From assembly GCA_016342685.1 (NCBI GenBank), contig JAEINU010000008.1, forward strand, positions 1-64,000: DNA of 64,000 nucleotides, read 5' to 3'. Both the position numbers and the translations under genes were made by a program. This document shows, in pieces, positions 54,136 to 62,905 of this stretch (the first letter of the stretch is position 1; every line of letters begins with the position of its first letter). Under the pieces are notes generated by a model. That model had not been told where the DNA came from. It was given only the letters and a program-made list of their open reading frames with translations, and did not search any database. Source of the stretch: Bacteroidales bacterium. Its GTDB lineage: Bacteria; Bacteroidota; Bacteroidia; Bacteroidales; UBA12077.

Positions 54136-54281
54136 AATTAATTTATTATTTGTGATTTTTTATATTATATGTATGAATTTGACAAAAATAGAAAAATTAT
54201 TCAATGTTCAAAGACAATTATCAAAGACCAGTTATTTAATATTTTTGGTGTTTATTAATTGTTAAATGTTAATTGAAAAAA

Positions 54282-55421
54282 TTACATCATTAAATCAACA
54301 ATTTTTCGTCTGTCGTCATCAGAAAATTCGTGAGCCATTCCATTTATTTTGTTTTTTAACATTTGATTTACAATTTCCTGTTTCTTATTTTCTTCAATCC
54401 CAATATCGGAAAGTTTTATAGGACAATAGATCGATTTAAAGAACGATTCAAGTCCTTTGATAGTTTCATCAGCTGAATTTGTTCCGAATAATTGATTTCC
54501 CAATTTTGTAATTTTTTTAGGTATACGATTTTTATGAAGCTTAAGCCATGCAGGGTATGCTATCGAAAGAGTTGCTCCATGTGCAGTATCATATAAGTAT
54601 GAAATATTATGTCCAATATCGTGAACACCCCAGTCGCCATTTTTACGACCGTAACTTGTTAATCCGTTTAAGGCAGTTGTAGCAGCCCACATAATATTTG
54701 CACGGTATTCGTAATTTTCAGGATCTTTTAATACCAGCGGTCCGTATTCCATTGCTTCCTTAATAATAACTTCGACAAAGCGATCTGAAAGAGATGCTTC
54801 ACCTTCTCCAAAATATGCTTCTAGCGCATGAGCAATTAAATCGGTAACACCATATGCGGTATAATTCTTTGGAACGCTATAAGTAAACTCTGGATCAAGA
54901 AATGAATGCTTCGGATAATTTAATGGTGATACATAACCAATTTTTTCTTTCGTCTCTGGATTTTGCAATACAGCAGCACCGTTCATTTCGGTACCTGTTG
55001 CTGCTAATGTTAAGACTGCTATTAAGGGAATTGTTGTTTCTGGTTTGGATTTGTATTTCATAATTGCCCAAGGATCGGTATTGTTTGCAATGGACAATGC
55101 AACAATTTTTGCAGAATCGATTACACTTCCGCCACCAACTGCAACTATTAAATCAATATTATTAAGTTTTCCTATTTGAGCCGCTTCAGATACATCTTCA
55201 ACTAAAGGATTAGATTTAATTCCTGAATATTCAACAACTTCTGCATTTACACTTTTCAGTTGATTCATAACTTTATCGTAAATGCCATTCTTTTGAACTG
55301 ATCCTTTACCATAAATAAGTAAAACTCGTTTCCCAAATTCAAGTGTTGTTTCTCCAAGTTTTTCTATGATATTTTTACCAAAATGTAATTTTGTGGGGTT
55401 ATAGGCTGTAAAATTTTCCAT
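54282..55421 (-). CDS. Iron-containing alcohol dehydrogenase
   Basis: A 379-residue group III alcohol dehydrogenase, closest in pattern to NAD(P)H butanol dehydrogenases (YqhD/BdhA type). The cofactor motif is GGGSVID (97-102). Iron ligands are Asp194 and His198 (TDLIAHALEAYFG), His267 and His281 (GVHDIGHNISYLYDTAHG), with His271 also in the usual place. It would reduce aldehydes such as butanal or lipid-derived aldehydes in the cytosol. It is divergent from the acyltransferase gene with a 216-base gap. Substrate range is not readable. Confidence 0.93.
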   Translation of the reverse strand: MENFTAYNPTKLHFGKNIIEKLGETTLEFGKRVLLIYGKGSVQKNGIYDKVMNQLKSVNAEVVEYSGIKSNPLVEDVSEAAQIGKLNNIDLIVAVGGGSVIDSAKIVALSIANNTDPWAIMKYKSKPETTIPLIAVLTLAATGTEMNGAAVLQNPETKEKIGYVSPLNYPKHSFLDPEFTYSVPKNYTAYGVTDLIAHALEAYFGEGEASLSDRFVEVIIKEAMEYGPLVLKDPENYEYRANIMWAATTALNGLTSYGRKNGDWGVHDIGHNISYLYDTAHGATLSIAYPAWLKLHKNRIPKKITKLGNQLFGTNSADETIKGLESFFKSIYCPIKLSDIGIEENKKQEIVNQMLKNKINGMAHEFSDDDRRKIVDLMM

Positions 55422-55637
55422 AATTTATATATTATTTGATCAACAAATTTATCCTTAAATTTCTTTTTAAAATGATTTCGACGAATAAATTTTCAATAGT
55501 TTATTATCTGATTAAGTTATAGACAAAATTTACAATAAATAGTTTAAGTGATTATGTCAATTTGAATATTTATTCTTTATTACTTAAGCTTGATAAATTA
55601 AATTATCTTTATCGACTATTTTTAAAAGAATCATTTG

Positions 55638-56510
55638 ATGAAATTTCTTGGAGCTGTATTGTTTTATGTATTTGTATGGGTATTTGCACTTATACCTTTT
55701 TTTATATTGTATTTAATTTCTGAATTTGTTTACGTTCTTATCTATCATATATTTTCTTATAGAAAGAAGACTATATTGAAGAATTTAAAGGCTTGTTTTC
55801 CTGAAAAAAATGATAAAGAGATTAAAAAGATGCTTTCACCAATCTATAAAAATATTAGCGATAATATTTTGGAAGGAATCAAAGTATTTACAATGACACG
55901 TAAACAGATTGAAAAACGACATAAGATACTAAATCCAGAAATTCTTGAACCTTATTTTAAGGCAAATAAAAGTATAGTTGCAGTAACCGGACATTATGGA
56001 AATTGGGAGTGGGGTAGCTTGTCGGCAAGTTTACAAACTGTCCATAATTTGATAGCCTTTTATAAGCCTTTAAGCAATAAAATTATAGACTCCTTAGTGC
56101 GAAAAAGTAGACAGCGATGCGGAACCACTTTGGCTTCTATAAAAGAAACGTCGGCAACTTTTGATCGATATAAGGAAATACCAACTATTTTTTTAATGGC
56201 AGCCGATCAGAGCCCAGGTCGTAAATATATTGAAAATGCACATTGGATTGATTTTTTTGGAAGAGATACGGCATTTTTACACGGACCAGAGAAGTATGCT
56301 AAGGCTAATAATTATCCTGTTTTTTACATCGATATTCAAAGGGTAAAAAGAGGTTATTACGAAATTGAATTATCAATATTGACTGAAAATCCAAAGGACT
56401 TAGAAGATGGCGAAATCACAAAGCGATTTGCAAAGAAATTAGAATCGGTCATCAACAAAAATCCTTCAGACTGGTTATGGTCTCATAATCGTTGGAAATT
56501 AAAACGATGA
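55638..56510 (+). CDS. LpxL/HtrB-type lipid A acyltransferase
   Basis: A 290-residue membrane-bound acyltransferase of the late lipid A pathway family. An N-terminal helix (about 5-37) is followed by the catalytic H-X4-E motif in TGHYGNWEW (His119, Glu124), LIAFYKPLSNKIID, an AADQSPG block and FFGRDTAFLHGPEKYAK. I start at the ATG at 55638 rather than the TTG three bases before. In Bacteroidota such enzymes add secondary acyl chains to lipid A or make ornithine/amino lipids; the exact substrate is uncertain. Its last 12 bases overlap the end of the convergent acyl-CoA synthetase gene. Confidence 0.9.
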   Translation: MKFLGAVLFYVFVWVFALIPFFILYLISEFVYVLIYHIFSYRKKTILKNLKACFPEKNDKEIKKMLSPIYKNISDNILEGIKVFTMTRKQIEKRHKILNPEILEPYFKANKSIVAVTGHYGNWEWGSLSASLQTVHNLIAFYKPLSNKIIDSLVRKSRQRCGTTLASIKETSATFDRYKEIPTIFLMAADQSPGRKYIENAHWIDFFGRDTAFLHGPEKYAKANNYPVFYIDIQRVKRGYYEIELSILTENPKDLEDGEITKRFAKKLESVINKNPSDWLWSHNRWKLKR

Positions 56511-58289
56511 GTACATCTTTTCAATATCTTTAGTATATATTTTTATAATTTCTTTCCTTCTAATTTTTAGAGTATTGGTAAGTGTGTTGTTATCTATATT
56601 AAATGCGTTCGCTAAAAGTTTAAATTTAATTATTTTTTCGTATGGCGAAAGTTCATTTTGTAGTTTTTCGATGCGATTTTGAAAAAACTCTTTAATTTTT
56701 GGGTTTTCAACAAGTAATTCCTTGTTTTTGTCATCGAGATCAAGAAATAGAGCAAGTTTTTTTAAATCTTCCGACGATGGTACAATAAGTGCAGTAACAT
56801 ATTTTCTTTTATCTCCAATAATAACAATTTGATCAACGTATTGATCTTGACCAATTAATAATTCAAGTTTTTGTGGCGAAATATATTTACCACCCGAAGT
56901 TTTAATTAAATCTTTAATACGATCTGTCATAACAAGATATTCATTGTCTACAACATATCCTTCGTCTCCGGAATAATACCATCCATCTTTTAGTACTTTG
57001 GCAGTTTCTTCTGGTTTATTATAATATCCTTTAAAAACGGTTTTTCCTTTTATCAGAATTTCATTCTGATCCGAAATATTAATTGATACTTCGGGCATGA
57101 TGCTACCGCAATAGTCAAAATTATATTTATTGGTTCTAAAACAAGATACTGTTGCAGTTGTTTCTGTTGCACCATATCCATAATTAATAAAAACACCTGT
57201 TGCATGGAAAAAGCGAAGAAGTTTAGAATCAATTGCTGCTCCTGCGCAAGGTAAAGTCTTTATATTTCCACCAAAAACCTGACGTAGTTTATTTAAAACT
57301 AATTTGTCGGCAATGGATCGTTTGATCTTAAGCAATGCAGGGGCTTTTTCAGAATCTTTTAGATATTCAATATATTGATGCCCAATAGAAATTGACCAGT
57401 CAAAAATATTTTGCTTAAAACCCGGCCATTTGTTTTTTTCTTTTTGTATCCCGTCGTAGGTTTTTTCAAAAAATCTAGAAACTGTACACATTACAGTTGG
57501 CTTAACTTTAGGCAGTTCTTCAATTACTTTACGTGGATTTTCAAGGTAAATATTTGTTGCACCACAATAAAGTAAGAAATAGACCCAGGTGCGCTCAAAT
57601 ACATGACTTAATGGAAGAAAGCAAAAGGACGTATCTTCGTCGTGAACGTTAAGTCTTTCATTATTTATTTTAAGAGCATTCATAAAGTTGCTATGTGTAA
57701 GCATTGCACCCTTGGGTTCGCCTGTAGTTCCCGATGTGTATATAATTGTTGCTATATCTTCTGATTGAATTGATTCGTAGATTTCATTTAGTTGATCTGT
57801 ATGTTCTCCATTTTGTGTTAGATTCAAAAATGATTTCCAATCTAAAAATCTGTTATCATTTGCAGGAATCTCTTCCTGATAAGTAATAATTTTTTCAAGT
57901 GTATCGCAATTTTCGAGTAACCATAATGCTTTTTCTACCTGATCGTTGTTTCCAACAAAAAGCAGCTTCATTTCAGTTTCATCGATAATATATTTGATAT
58001 CTTGTTTCGAAGCTGTTGCATATAAGGGCACAACAATGGCTCTAACAGCAAGAATTCCTAAATCCGAAATGGTCCATTCTGGTCGATTAAAACTTAAAAT
58101 TCCAATTTTATCATTATAGCTATAACCTAATGAAATTAACGATCGCGATACTTTTTCTGTATCGGAGTAAAGTTTATTCCAGCTTATAGCTTCGTATTTT
58201 TGATTTGATTTGTTCTTAAATTGAAAAACCTGGCGATCTCCATATTGAGAGCATCGCTCTTTAAGCATTTGAGGTATATGATTTTGCAT
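56499..58289 (-). CDS. Long-chain acyl-CoA synthetase (AMP-forming)
   Basis: A 596-residue adenylate-forming enzyme that activates fatty acids to acyl-CoA. The ATP-binding motif is TIIYTSGTTGEPKGAML. Others are FCFLPLSHVFERTW, the YGYGATETTATVS substrate region, GWYYSGDEGYV with Asp, and DRIKDLIKTSGGKYISPQKLE as the hinge with its Lys-rich loop. The layout matches the FAA1/bubblegum-like group common in Bacteroidota. The gene end overlaps the acyltransferase gene by 12 bases (convergent), so each transcript is antisense to the tail of the other. Confidence 0.93.
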   Translation of the reverse strand: MQNHIPQMLKERCSQYGDRQVFQFKNKSNQKYEAISWNKLYSDTEKVSRSLISLGYSYNDKIGILSFNRPEWTISDLGILAVRAIVVPLYATASKQDIKYIIDETEMKLLFVGNNDQVEKALWLLENCDTLEKIITYQEEIPANDNRFLDWKSFLNLTQNGEHTDQLNEIYESIQSEDIATIIYTSGTTGEPKGAMLTHSNFMNALKINNERLNVHDEDTSFCFLPLSHVFERTWVYFLLYCGATNIYLENPRKVIEELPKVKPTVMCTVSRFFEKTYDGIQKEKNKWPGFKQNIFDWSISIGHQYIEYLKDSEKAPALLKIKRSIADKLVLNKLRQVFGGNIKTLPCAGAAIDSKLLRFFHATGVFINYGYGATETTATVSCFRTNKYNFDYCGSIMPEVSINISDQNEILIKGKTVFKGYYNKPEETAKVLKDGWYYSGDEGYVVDNEYLVMTDRIKDLIKTSGGKYISPQKLELLIGQDQYVDQIVIIGDKRKYVTALIVPSSEDLKKLALFLDLDDKNKELLVENPKIKEFFQNRIEKLQNELSPYEKIIKFKLLANAFNIDNNTLTNTLKIRRKEIIKIYTKDIEKMYSSF

Positions 58290-58415
58290 TAAATTGTAAT
58301 TGGTTCAATGTTTGGATTCAAATAGATGTGAAAATTAATGTATTTTTCTGAAAATATTTCCTAAATAGTAAGAAAAGCTGATTCCCTTTTCCTTTATGCT
58401 TGTTAAGAGAAAATG

Positions 58416-58450
58416 AAAAATCCTCATTATAACAATTATAATGAGGATTT
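58416..58450 (-). terminator. Terminator of C69 peptidase copy 3
   Basis: Fifteen-base perfect stem AAATCCTCATTATAA / TTATAATGAGGATTT with a 3-base loop, followed by TT on top of the TTT in the stem on the minus strand. It starts 25 bases after the stop codon. Strong hairpin. Confidence 0.85.
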
Positions 58451-58474
58451 GTAATTTTTATAATCAGCGTGAAA

Positions 58475-60073
58475 TTAAAATCCCAAGCCAAATTTATACC
58501 AATAATATTGTTCCATTTCTTCCCAACGTAACATTGTAGATCCGGTAAAATCTTTGGTGTAATTTGTAATCAACATTCGAGCTTCTTCAGACTTATTGTT
58601 TGCGATTAGTTCTTTAGCTCTGCTTTCCAAATCTTTTGTTTCGTTTAAGCTTTTAGACTCCAGATAAAGAACATTTTTCAGAAAACCAGTTTTGGTCTGT
58701 TGCCATGCAAGTGTTGCAAGTTTATTTGCTTTTCGATATTTCCAGATGGCAGCATCATCGCGATATTTCTTTTGTCCACAATAATTAAAACTTTCAGGTA
58801 ATGATAATGATCCTGAGTAAATTGGAATTCGCGGACTTTGCCCAGGATTATCGAATGAAAACCAGCAAACACCACCAATTTCGTCTGGAAGCCAGTCTCT
58901 GAGCTGTGTGATATGAGAATAAGAACACCACGAAACCGCTATTGTACGCTGGAATTCTACAGTATTGTCAGCCATATGATTATATGTTTTGCGTTCATTT
59001 CCCATCATCCAAGGGTTGGCAATCGGACTAATAATTGTATCTACTCCAATTTCTTCTTTTTTGTCGTTGTATTTCTTTTTTATGATTTTAATATTCTGGG
59101 TCATGTCGTATTCTGTTCCTTCGTATGTTTCACGATAAAGAGCCATAACATTCTGAACCGAAACTTGCTTTTCAGGTTTTACCGAAAATGGAAGTTCATT
59201 CATTTCCATAGAAAGATTTAAAGAAGGAGCGAAGTGATTTAGAACAAAAAACTCTCTTATTTTAAATGGTTTTTCAACATTACCATACACTTTCCAGAAT
59301 TTAAAAGTTTCTTTACCATCCCAACGTTCAAGTCTTTTAGCAGCTTTAAAAACATTTTTAGAAGCCATAAAGTAATCTTTATTTTTAAGGTCTAGCTCTC
59401 CAATTCTTGATATATTAGCCGAAACACCTACATGGTCGTCTGGTATTCTTTGAGCAGCCCAAACTCCGCCAATTACATCTTTACCTTCGCCCAAAATTTC
59501 CATTTGCCATACTTCTTTTTTGTCGGCAATAGTTATACACTCACCATAATCGCCATAACCATATTCCTTAATTAATCTACCTATAAGTTTTATAGCATCG
59601 CGAGCAGTTGTACAACGTTGTAATGCTATTCTTTCGAGTTCTTCGATAAGAAACATTCCTTTTTCGTTTACAAGTTCCTTAGGACCCACAAAAGTTGTTT
59701 CGCCAATAGCAAGTTGTTTTTCGTTTAAACATGGATAGGCTGTATTTAAATAAGCATAAGTATGATTTACTTGAGGAATTTTACCAACGAGTTCTACATT
59801 TCTAGTGTCCCATACAGTTTCTGTTTTTAAGCTTCCTTTATATACTTCGTATTTTATTGTATCGGCATGATCTTCGGCTTTTTCTATTCTTAACCAAGTT
59901 CGGTATCGTCCGTCGCATGTATGACTTGTAATTACAGACCCATCCGTTGTTGCTTTTTTTCCAACCATTACACTTGTGCAGCTTTCGCCGAAAAATTCTT
60001 CTCCAGGTTTAGTTTGAGCATTTGAATTTAGTAGAATGCCTAGAATAAAAATTCCGAGTAAAATTTTTTTCAT
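58475..60073 (-). CDS. Secreted C69 family dipeptidase (copy 3, divergent)
   Basis: A 532-residue Ntn hydrolase with a signal peptide (1-19) and a pro-segment of about a dozen residues before the likely nucleophile Cys32 (ESCTSVMVGKKATTDGSVITSHTCDG). This differs from copies 1 and 2, where the Cys follows the signal peptide directly; here a propeptide must be cut, as in classic PepD. Further blocks are IGETTFVGPKEL, GYGDYGECITIADKKEVW, VGVSANISRIGE and EFQRTIAVSWCSYSHI. It is a member of another subgroup of C69. Probably a secreted dipeptidase. Confidence 0.9.
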   Translation of the reverse strand: MKKILLGIFILGILLNSNAQTKPGEEFFGESCTSVMVGKKATTDGSVITSHTCDGRYRTWLRIEKAEDHADTIKYEVYKGSLKTETVWDTRNVELVGKIPQVNHTYAYLNTAYPCLNEKQLAIGETTFVGPKELVNEKGMFLIEELERIALQRCTTARDAIKLIGRLIKEYGYGDYGECITIADKKEVWQMEILGEGKDVIGGVWAAQRIPDDHVGVSANISRIGELDLKNKDYFMASKNVFKAAKRLERWDGKETFKFWKVYGNVEKPFKIREFFVLNHFAPSLNLSMEMNELPFSVKPEKQVSVQNVMALYRETYEGTEYDMTQNIKIIKKKYNDKKEEIGVDTIISPIANPWMMGNERKTYNHMADNTVEFQRTIAVSWCSYSHITQLRDWLPDEIGGVCWFSFDNPGQSPRIPIYSGSLSLPESFNYCGQKKYRDDAAIWKYRKANKLATLAWQQTKTGFLKNVLYLESKSLNETKDLESRAKELIANNKSEEARMLITNYTKDFTGSTMLRWEEMEQYYWYKFGLGF

Positions 60074-60148
60074 AGATAGTTATTTTTAGTATTTCGATTT
60101 ATAAAGTAATTTTAGTAGTTCTTTTGACTATGATTAACACATTTTGGT

Positions 60149-61210
60149 TTAATCCAGTTTGTTATGAAAAATTGCTCCTCCGGAAGAATTTTTTGTAGCT
60201 CCTGTTACAGATGCCAGCGTATTGTTTTGTTTATTGATTCTGAGTAAACCTAAGAAAGCAAAGATTAGTGCTTCCTTAAATTCGATTATTTGCTGATTTG
60301 GAATAATGATTTCGGAAGATGTTTTTTCTTTGATCAGATTTATTAAATGTTTATTGTAAGCACCTCCACCAGTAATTAATATTTTCGAATATTCCTTTTT
60401 AATTGAATTTGAAATTTGTTGTGCAATGTGTTCGTAAGTTGTTGATAGTTTATCGATTGTAGATATGTCTGAATTGTCAATGATCGGAATAAATGTATCG
60501 TTGAGCCATTCTCTACCAAGCGATTTTGGGTAGGGGAGTTTGTAATAATCGATTTCATTTAATGATTTTAAAAGATTCTGATCAATTGAGCCTTCTTGTC
60601 CTAACAAACCATCTTTATCGTAATCTTTATTAAGTTTCTGAGCTAATAAGTTTAAAATGATATTTGCAGGACTAATATCATATGCCAACCTCACCTCATC
60701 CTTCTCAAATGATATATTTGCAAATCCACCAATATTGATACAATAATCGTAATCAGAAAATAACAGTGTGTCTCCAATGGGAACTAGTGGAGCTCCCTGA
60801 CCGCCAAGCGCAACATCTAAGGATCTGAAGTCGGAAACTGTCTTTATATTTGTTATAGCCGCTATTTCTGCTCCATCGCCAATTTGCAATGTTAATCGTT
60901 TCTTCGGTTGGTGAAATACCGTATGGCCATGCGATGCAATAAAGTCGATTTGAGAATTTGTTTCTGAAAGAAATTCTTTTGCTGATGTTCCAATAAATCG
61001 TCCAAATTCTTTATGTAGTATGCTTAAATCAATACCCGAGAGTTTATGTGCATTCGATAATTTAGAAATCCAATAATCAGAATATTTAATAGTTGAAGCT
61101 TTTTCAATTGTAAATTCCCAATTGGTAGAGTAACCAAATTCGCATAAAGCAATATCAAGTCCGTCGAGCGAGGTACCCGACATTATTCCTAATCCTTTGT
61201 ATCTTTGCAT
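60149..61210 (-). CDS. anmK: Anhydro-N-acetylmuramic acid kinase
   Basis: A 353-residue ASKHA-fold kinase that cleaves and phosphorylates 1,6-anhydro-MurNAc to MurNAc-6-P in peptidoglycan recycling. The family start GLGIMSGTSLDGLDIALCEF is clear, with IASHGHTVFHQP, LQIGDGAEIA, DFRSLDVALGGQGAPLVPIGD, NIGGFANIS and the late ILITGGGAYN. I start at the ATG at 61210; a TTG three bases earlier is also in frame. The upstream secreted gene ends only 4 bases before, so both are in one operon. Confidence 0.95.
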   Translation of the reverse strand: MQRYKGLGIMSGTSLDGLDIALCEFGYSTNWEFTIEKASTIKYSDYWISKLSNAHKLSGIDLSILHKEFGRFIGTSAKEFLSETNSQIDFIASHGHTVFHQPKKRLTLQIGDGAEIAAITNIKTVSDFRSLDVALGGQGAPLVPIGDTLLFSDYDYCINIGGFANISFEKDEVRLAYDISPANIILNLLAQKLNKDYDKDGLLGQEGSIDQNLLKSLNEIDYYKLPYPKSLGREWLNDTFIPIIDNSDISTIDKLSTTYEHIAQQISNSIKKEYSKILITGGGAYNKHLINLIKEKTSSEIIIPNQQIIEFKEALIFAFLGLLRINKQNNTLASVTGATKNSSGGAIFHNKLD

Positions 61211-61214
61211 CAAT

Positions 61215-61916
61215 CTATTTATTACGGTAGTCTTGAATTAATCCATATATAGCTCGATCGAGCATTAGGTAAAAGTTATCTGCTTGTTGTTCATCGAAAG
61301 GAAGAACTTCTATTTCTTTATTGTCGAAGCCTTTTAAAATATATTCATCTATTGGCAGAGGATAGCGAGGAGTTGCAGTTCCTAACCATTTGTCTACAGG
61401 TATAACTCCATCCTTATTGTATAGAATTACTTCGAGTGTTAGTTTAGGATAAATAGTAGGATAATCGATATCCTTATACATTAAGGTATCTTCTTTCATT
61501 GTTTCTTGCGTAAGAGATTCAATTTTAGCATTCAGTTTAAAATAATACTTGGAATATCCTTTCTTCAAGGCAACTCTTATTGTAGTTATAGGATAACCAT
61601 AATCGTCATACTTCACTTTTCGCAGAAAAGTATTTATTGGTAAAATTTCCATCTCTAACTCTTCTTCAAATTTCTCTTTTAAAGTAAAGTATATAATGTG
61701 TACAAAAATTGCCTCCAGTTTATTATTCCCCGGATCGTTGTATGTTTTTATTCCATCTACATATGATTCTAAGCTTGATAATTCGCTTCCTATTTCTTTG
61801 GTAATCGTTAAATCGTAATCGATTAAAGAGAATTGTTTATTAGCAACCTTCTGTGAAAACAAGTTGGTTGTGAAAATTGAAAATAATGCTATAATTAGGA
61901 TTTTTTTTGTAACCAT
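61215..61916 (-). CDS. Secreted hypothetical protein in the anmK operon
   Basis: A 233-residue protein with a signal peptide (about 1-21, ending LFSQ). I start at the ATG at 61916, where MVTKKILIIALFSIF begins; a GTG 36 bases upstream gives a poorer signal sequence. The rest is mixed alpha/beta with no motif I know. The Asp- and Tyr-rich parts (KYYFKLNAKIESL, PVDKWLGTATPRYPLP) look like a soluble periplasmic domain. It ends 4 bases before anmK, so a link to the cell wall is possible by context only. Confidence 0.65.
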   Translation of the reverse strand: MVTKKILIIALFSIFTTNLFSQKVANKQFSLIDYDLTITKEIGSELSSLESYVDGIKTYNDPGNNKLEAIFVHIIYFTLKEKFEEELEMEILPINTFLRKVKYDDYGYPITTIRVALKKGYSKYYFKLNAKIESLTQETMKEDTLMYKDIDYPTIYPKLTLEVILYNKDGVIPVDKWLGTATPRYPLPIDEYILKGFDNKEIEVLPFDEQQADNFYLMLDRAIYGLIQDYRNK

Positions 61917-62088
61917 AAGAAAAGTTTTAGGTTTAAAATTTAGAATATCCACACTTCGTTAACGACAAAGTTAAAAATTAAAAATAGAGTAACGATCATT
62001 CTATAAATATTTTTATAAAAAATGAAATCTTGTTGTTGTCAGTAGGTCAGCACAATATGTAATTTATAGTTAGAAATAACATAAAAAA

Positions 62089-62121
62089 TTTGGAGGTAAT
62101 TAATATAATTTCATATCTTTG
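62089..62121 (+). promoter_or_regulatory. Candidate promoter of the tetR-efflux unit
   Basis: TTTG at 62089-62092 and TATCTTTG at 62114-62121, with 21 bases between them. The second element is an exact TAnnTTTG match. Transcription would start near 62126, just before the direct repeats. Confidence 0.55.
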
Positions 62122-62127
62122 ACCAGT

Positions 62128-62173
62128 TGGTTAAATTAAATAGTTAAATAATGTGGTTAAATTATTTAGTTAA
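62128..62173. promoter_or_regulatory. Tandem operator-like repeats upstream of tetR
   Basis: Two direct repeats, TGGTTAAATTAAATAGTTAA (62128-62147) and TGGTTAAATTATTTAGTTAA (62154-62173), differ in three central bases and are 26 bp apart. Between them lies the dyad TAAATAAT-N8-ATTATTTA (62145-62168). This is just downstream of the candidate promoter and covers the first possible ATG (62151), so it is probably the binding site of the TetR protein itself. Confidence 0.6.
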
Positions 62174-62186
62174 TACATATAGTTTT

Positions 62187-62810
62187 ATGACTGAACATGA
62201 AAAGAATACAGAAGACAAAATTCTGGATGCTGCTAAAGACGTATTTCAGCAAAAAGGAATGACAGGTGCCAGAATGCAAGAGATTGCCGATAAGGCTGGA
62301 ATTAACAAGGCTTTATTACATTATTATTATAGAACAAAAGAGAAGCTTTTTGAAAAGGTTTTCGAAATTGCATTTTCTTTATTTATTCCAAAGGTAAAAG
62401 AAATGATGTCGTCGGATAAACCAATTTTCGAAAAGATTGAGTTCTTTGTGGAGAATTATTTGAATCTTCTACAAAAGCATCCTTATATACCCGGATTTAT
62501 TATTAGTGAGCTAAATCGAAATCCCAAGATGTTAGTAAGTCTAATTGAAAAAAACGTTCAGCTAAAAGAAGGTAATTTTTTGGGAATACTAGAAAGTCAA
62601 ATAAAACAGGAGGTGGATAAAGGAATCGTGAAGCCAATTAGTGCACATAATCTAATGACCAATGTTATTAGTCTTTGTATTTTTCCTATAGTTGCTCGAC
62701 CAATACTACAAGGAGTTTTATTTGACAATGATAAAAAGGAATTTGATGTTTTTTTGGAACAAAGAAGAACTTTTGTGAAAGAATATGTAATTAATTCAAT
62801 TAAAGCATAA
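62187..62810 (+). CDS. TetR/AcrR family transcriptional regulator
   Basis: A 207-residue regulator. The DNA-binding domain (about 5-55) reads DKILDAAKDVFQQKGMTGARMQEIADKAGINKALLHYYYRTKEKLFEKVF, a near-ideal TetR helix-turn-helix. The C-terminal ligand-binding helices are not specific. I use the ATG at 62187 because an earlier in-frame ATG (62151) lies within the operator-like repeats and adds only a non-conserved tail. The next gene encodes a TolC-like outer-membrane efflux protein, so it probably represses an efflux pump and itself. Confidence 0.93.
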   Translation: MTEHEKNTEDKILDAAKDVFQQKGMTGARMQEIADKAGINKALLHYYYRTKEKLFEKVFEIAFSLFIPKVKEMMSSDKPIFEKIEFFVENYLNLLQKHPYIPGFIISELNRNPKMLVSLIEKNVQLKEGNFLGILESQIKQEVDKGIVKPISAHNLMTNVISLCIFPIVARPILQGVLFDNDKKEFDVFLEQRRTFVKEYVINSIKA

Positions 62811-62905
62811 TGACAGCCAATGGCTGAGATAAATATTGTGACACAGATGAAGAATCTTGAAATGTAGTGGCGCAATATCGAAGTCAGGCACAAAATTAAA
62901 AATTT

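Noticed and set aside
62151-62186. ATG start for TetR 12 codons upstream
   Set aside because: This stretch is the operator-like repeat; a TetR domain begins properly at the ATG at 62187.
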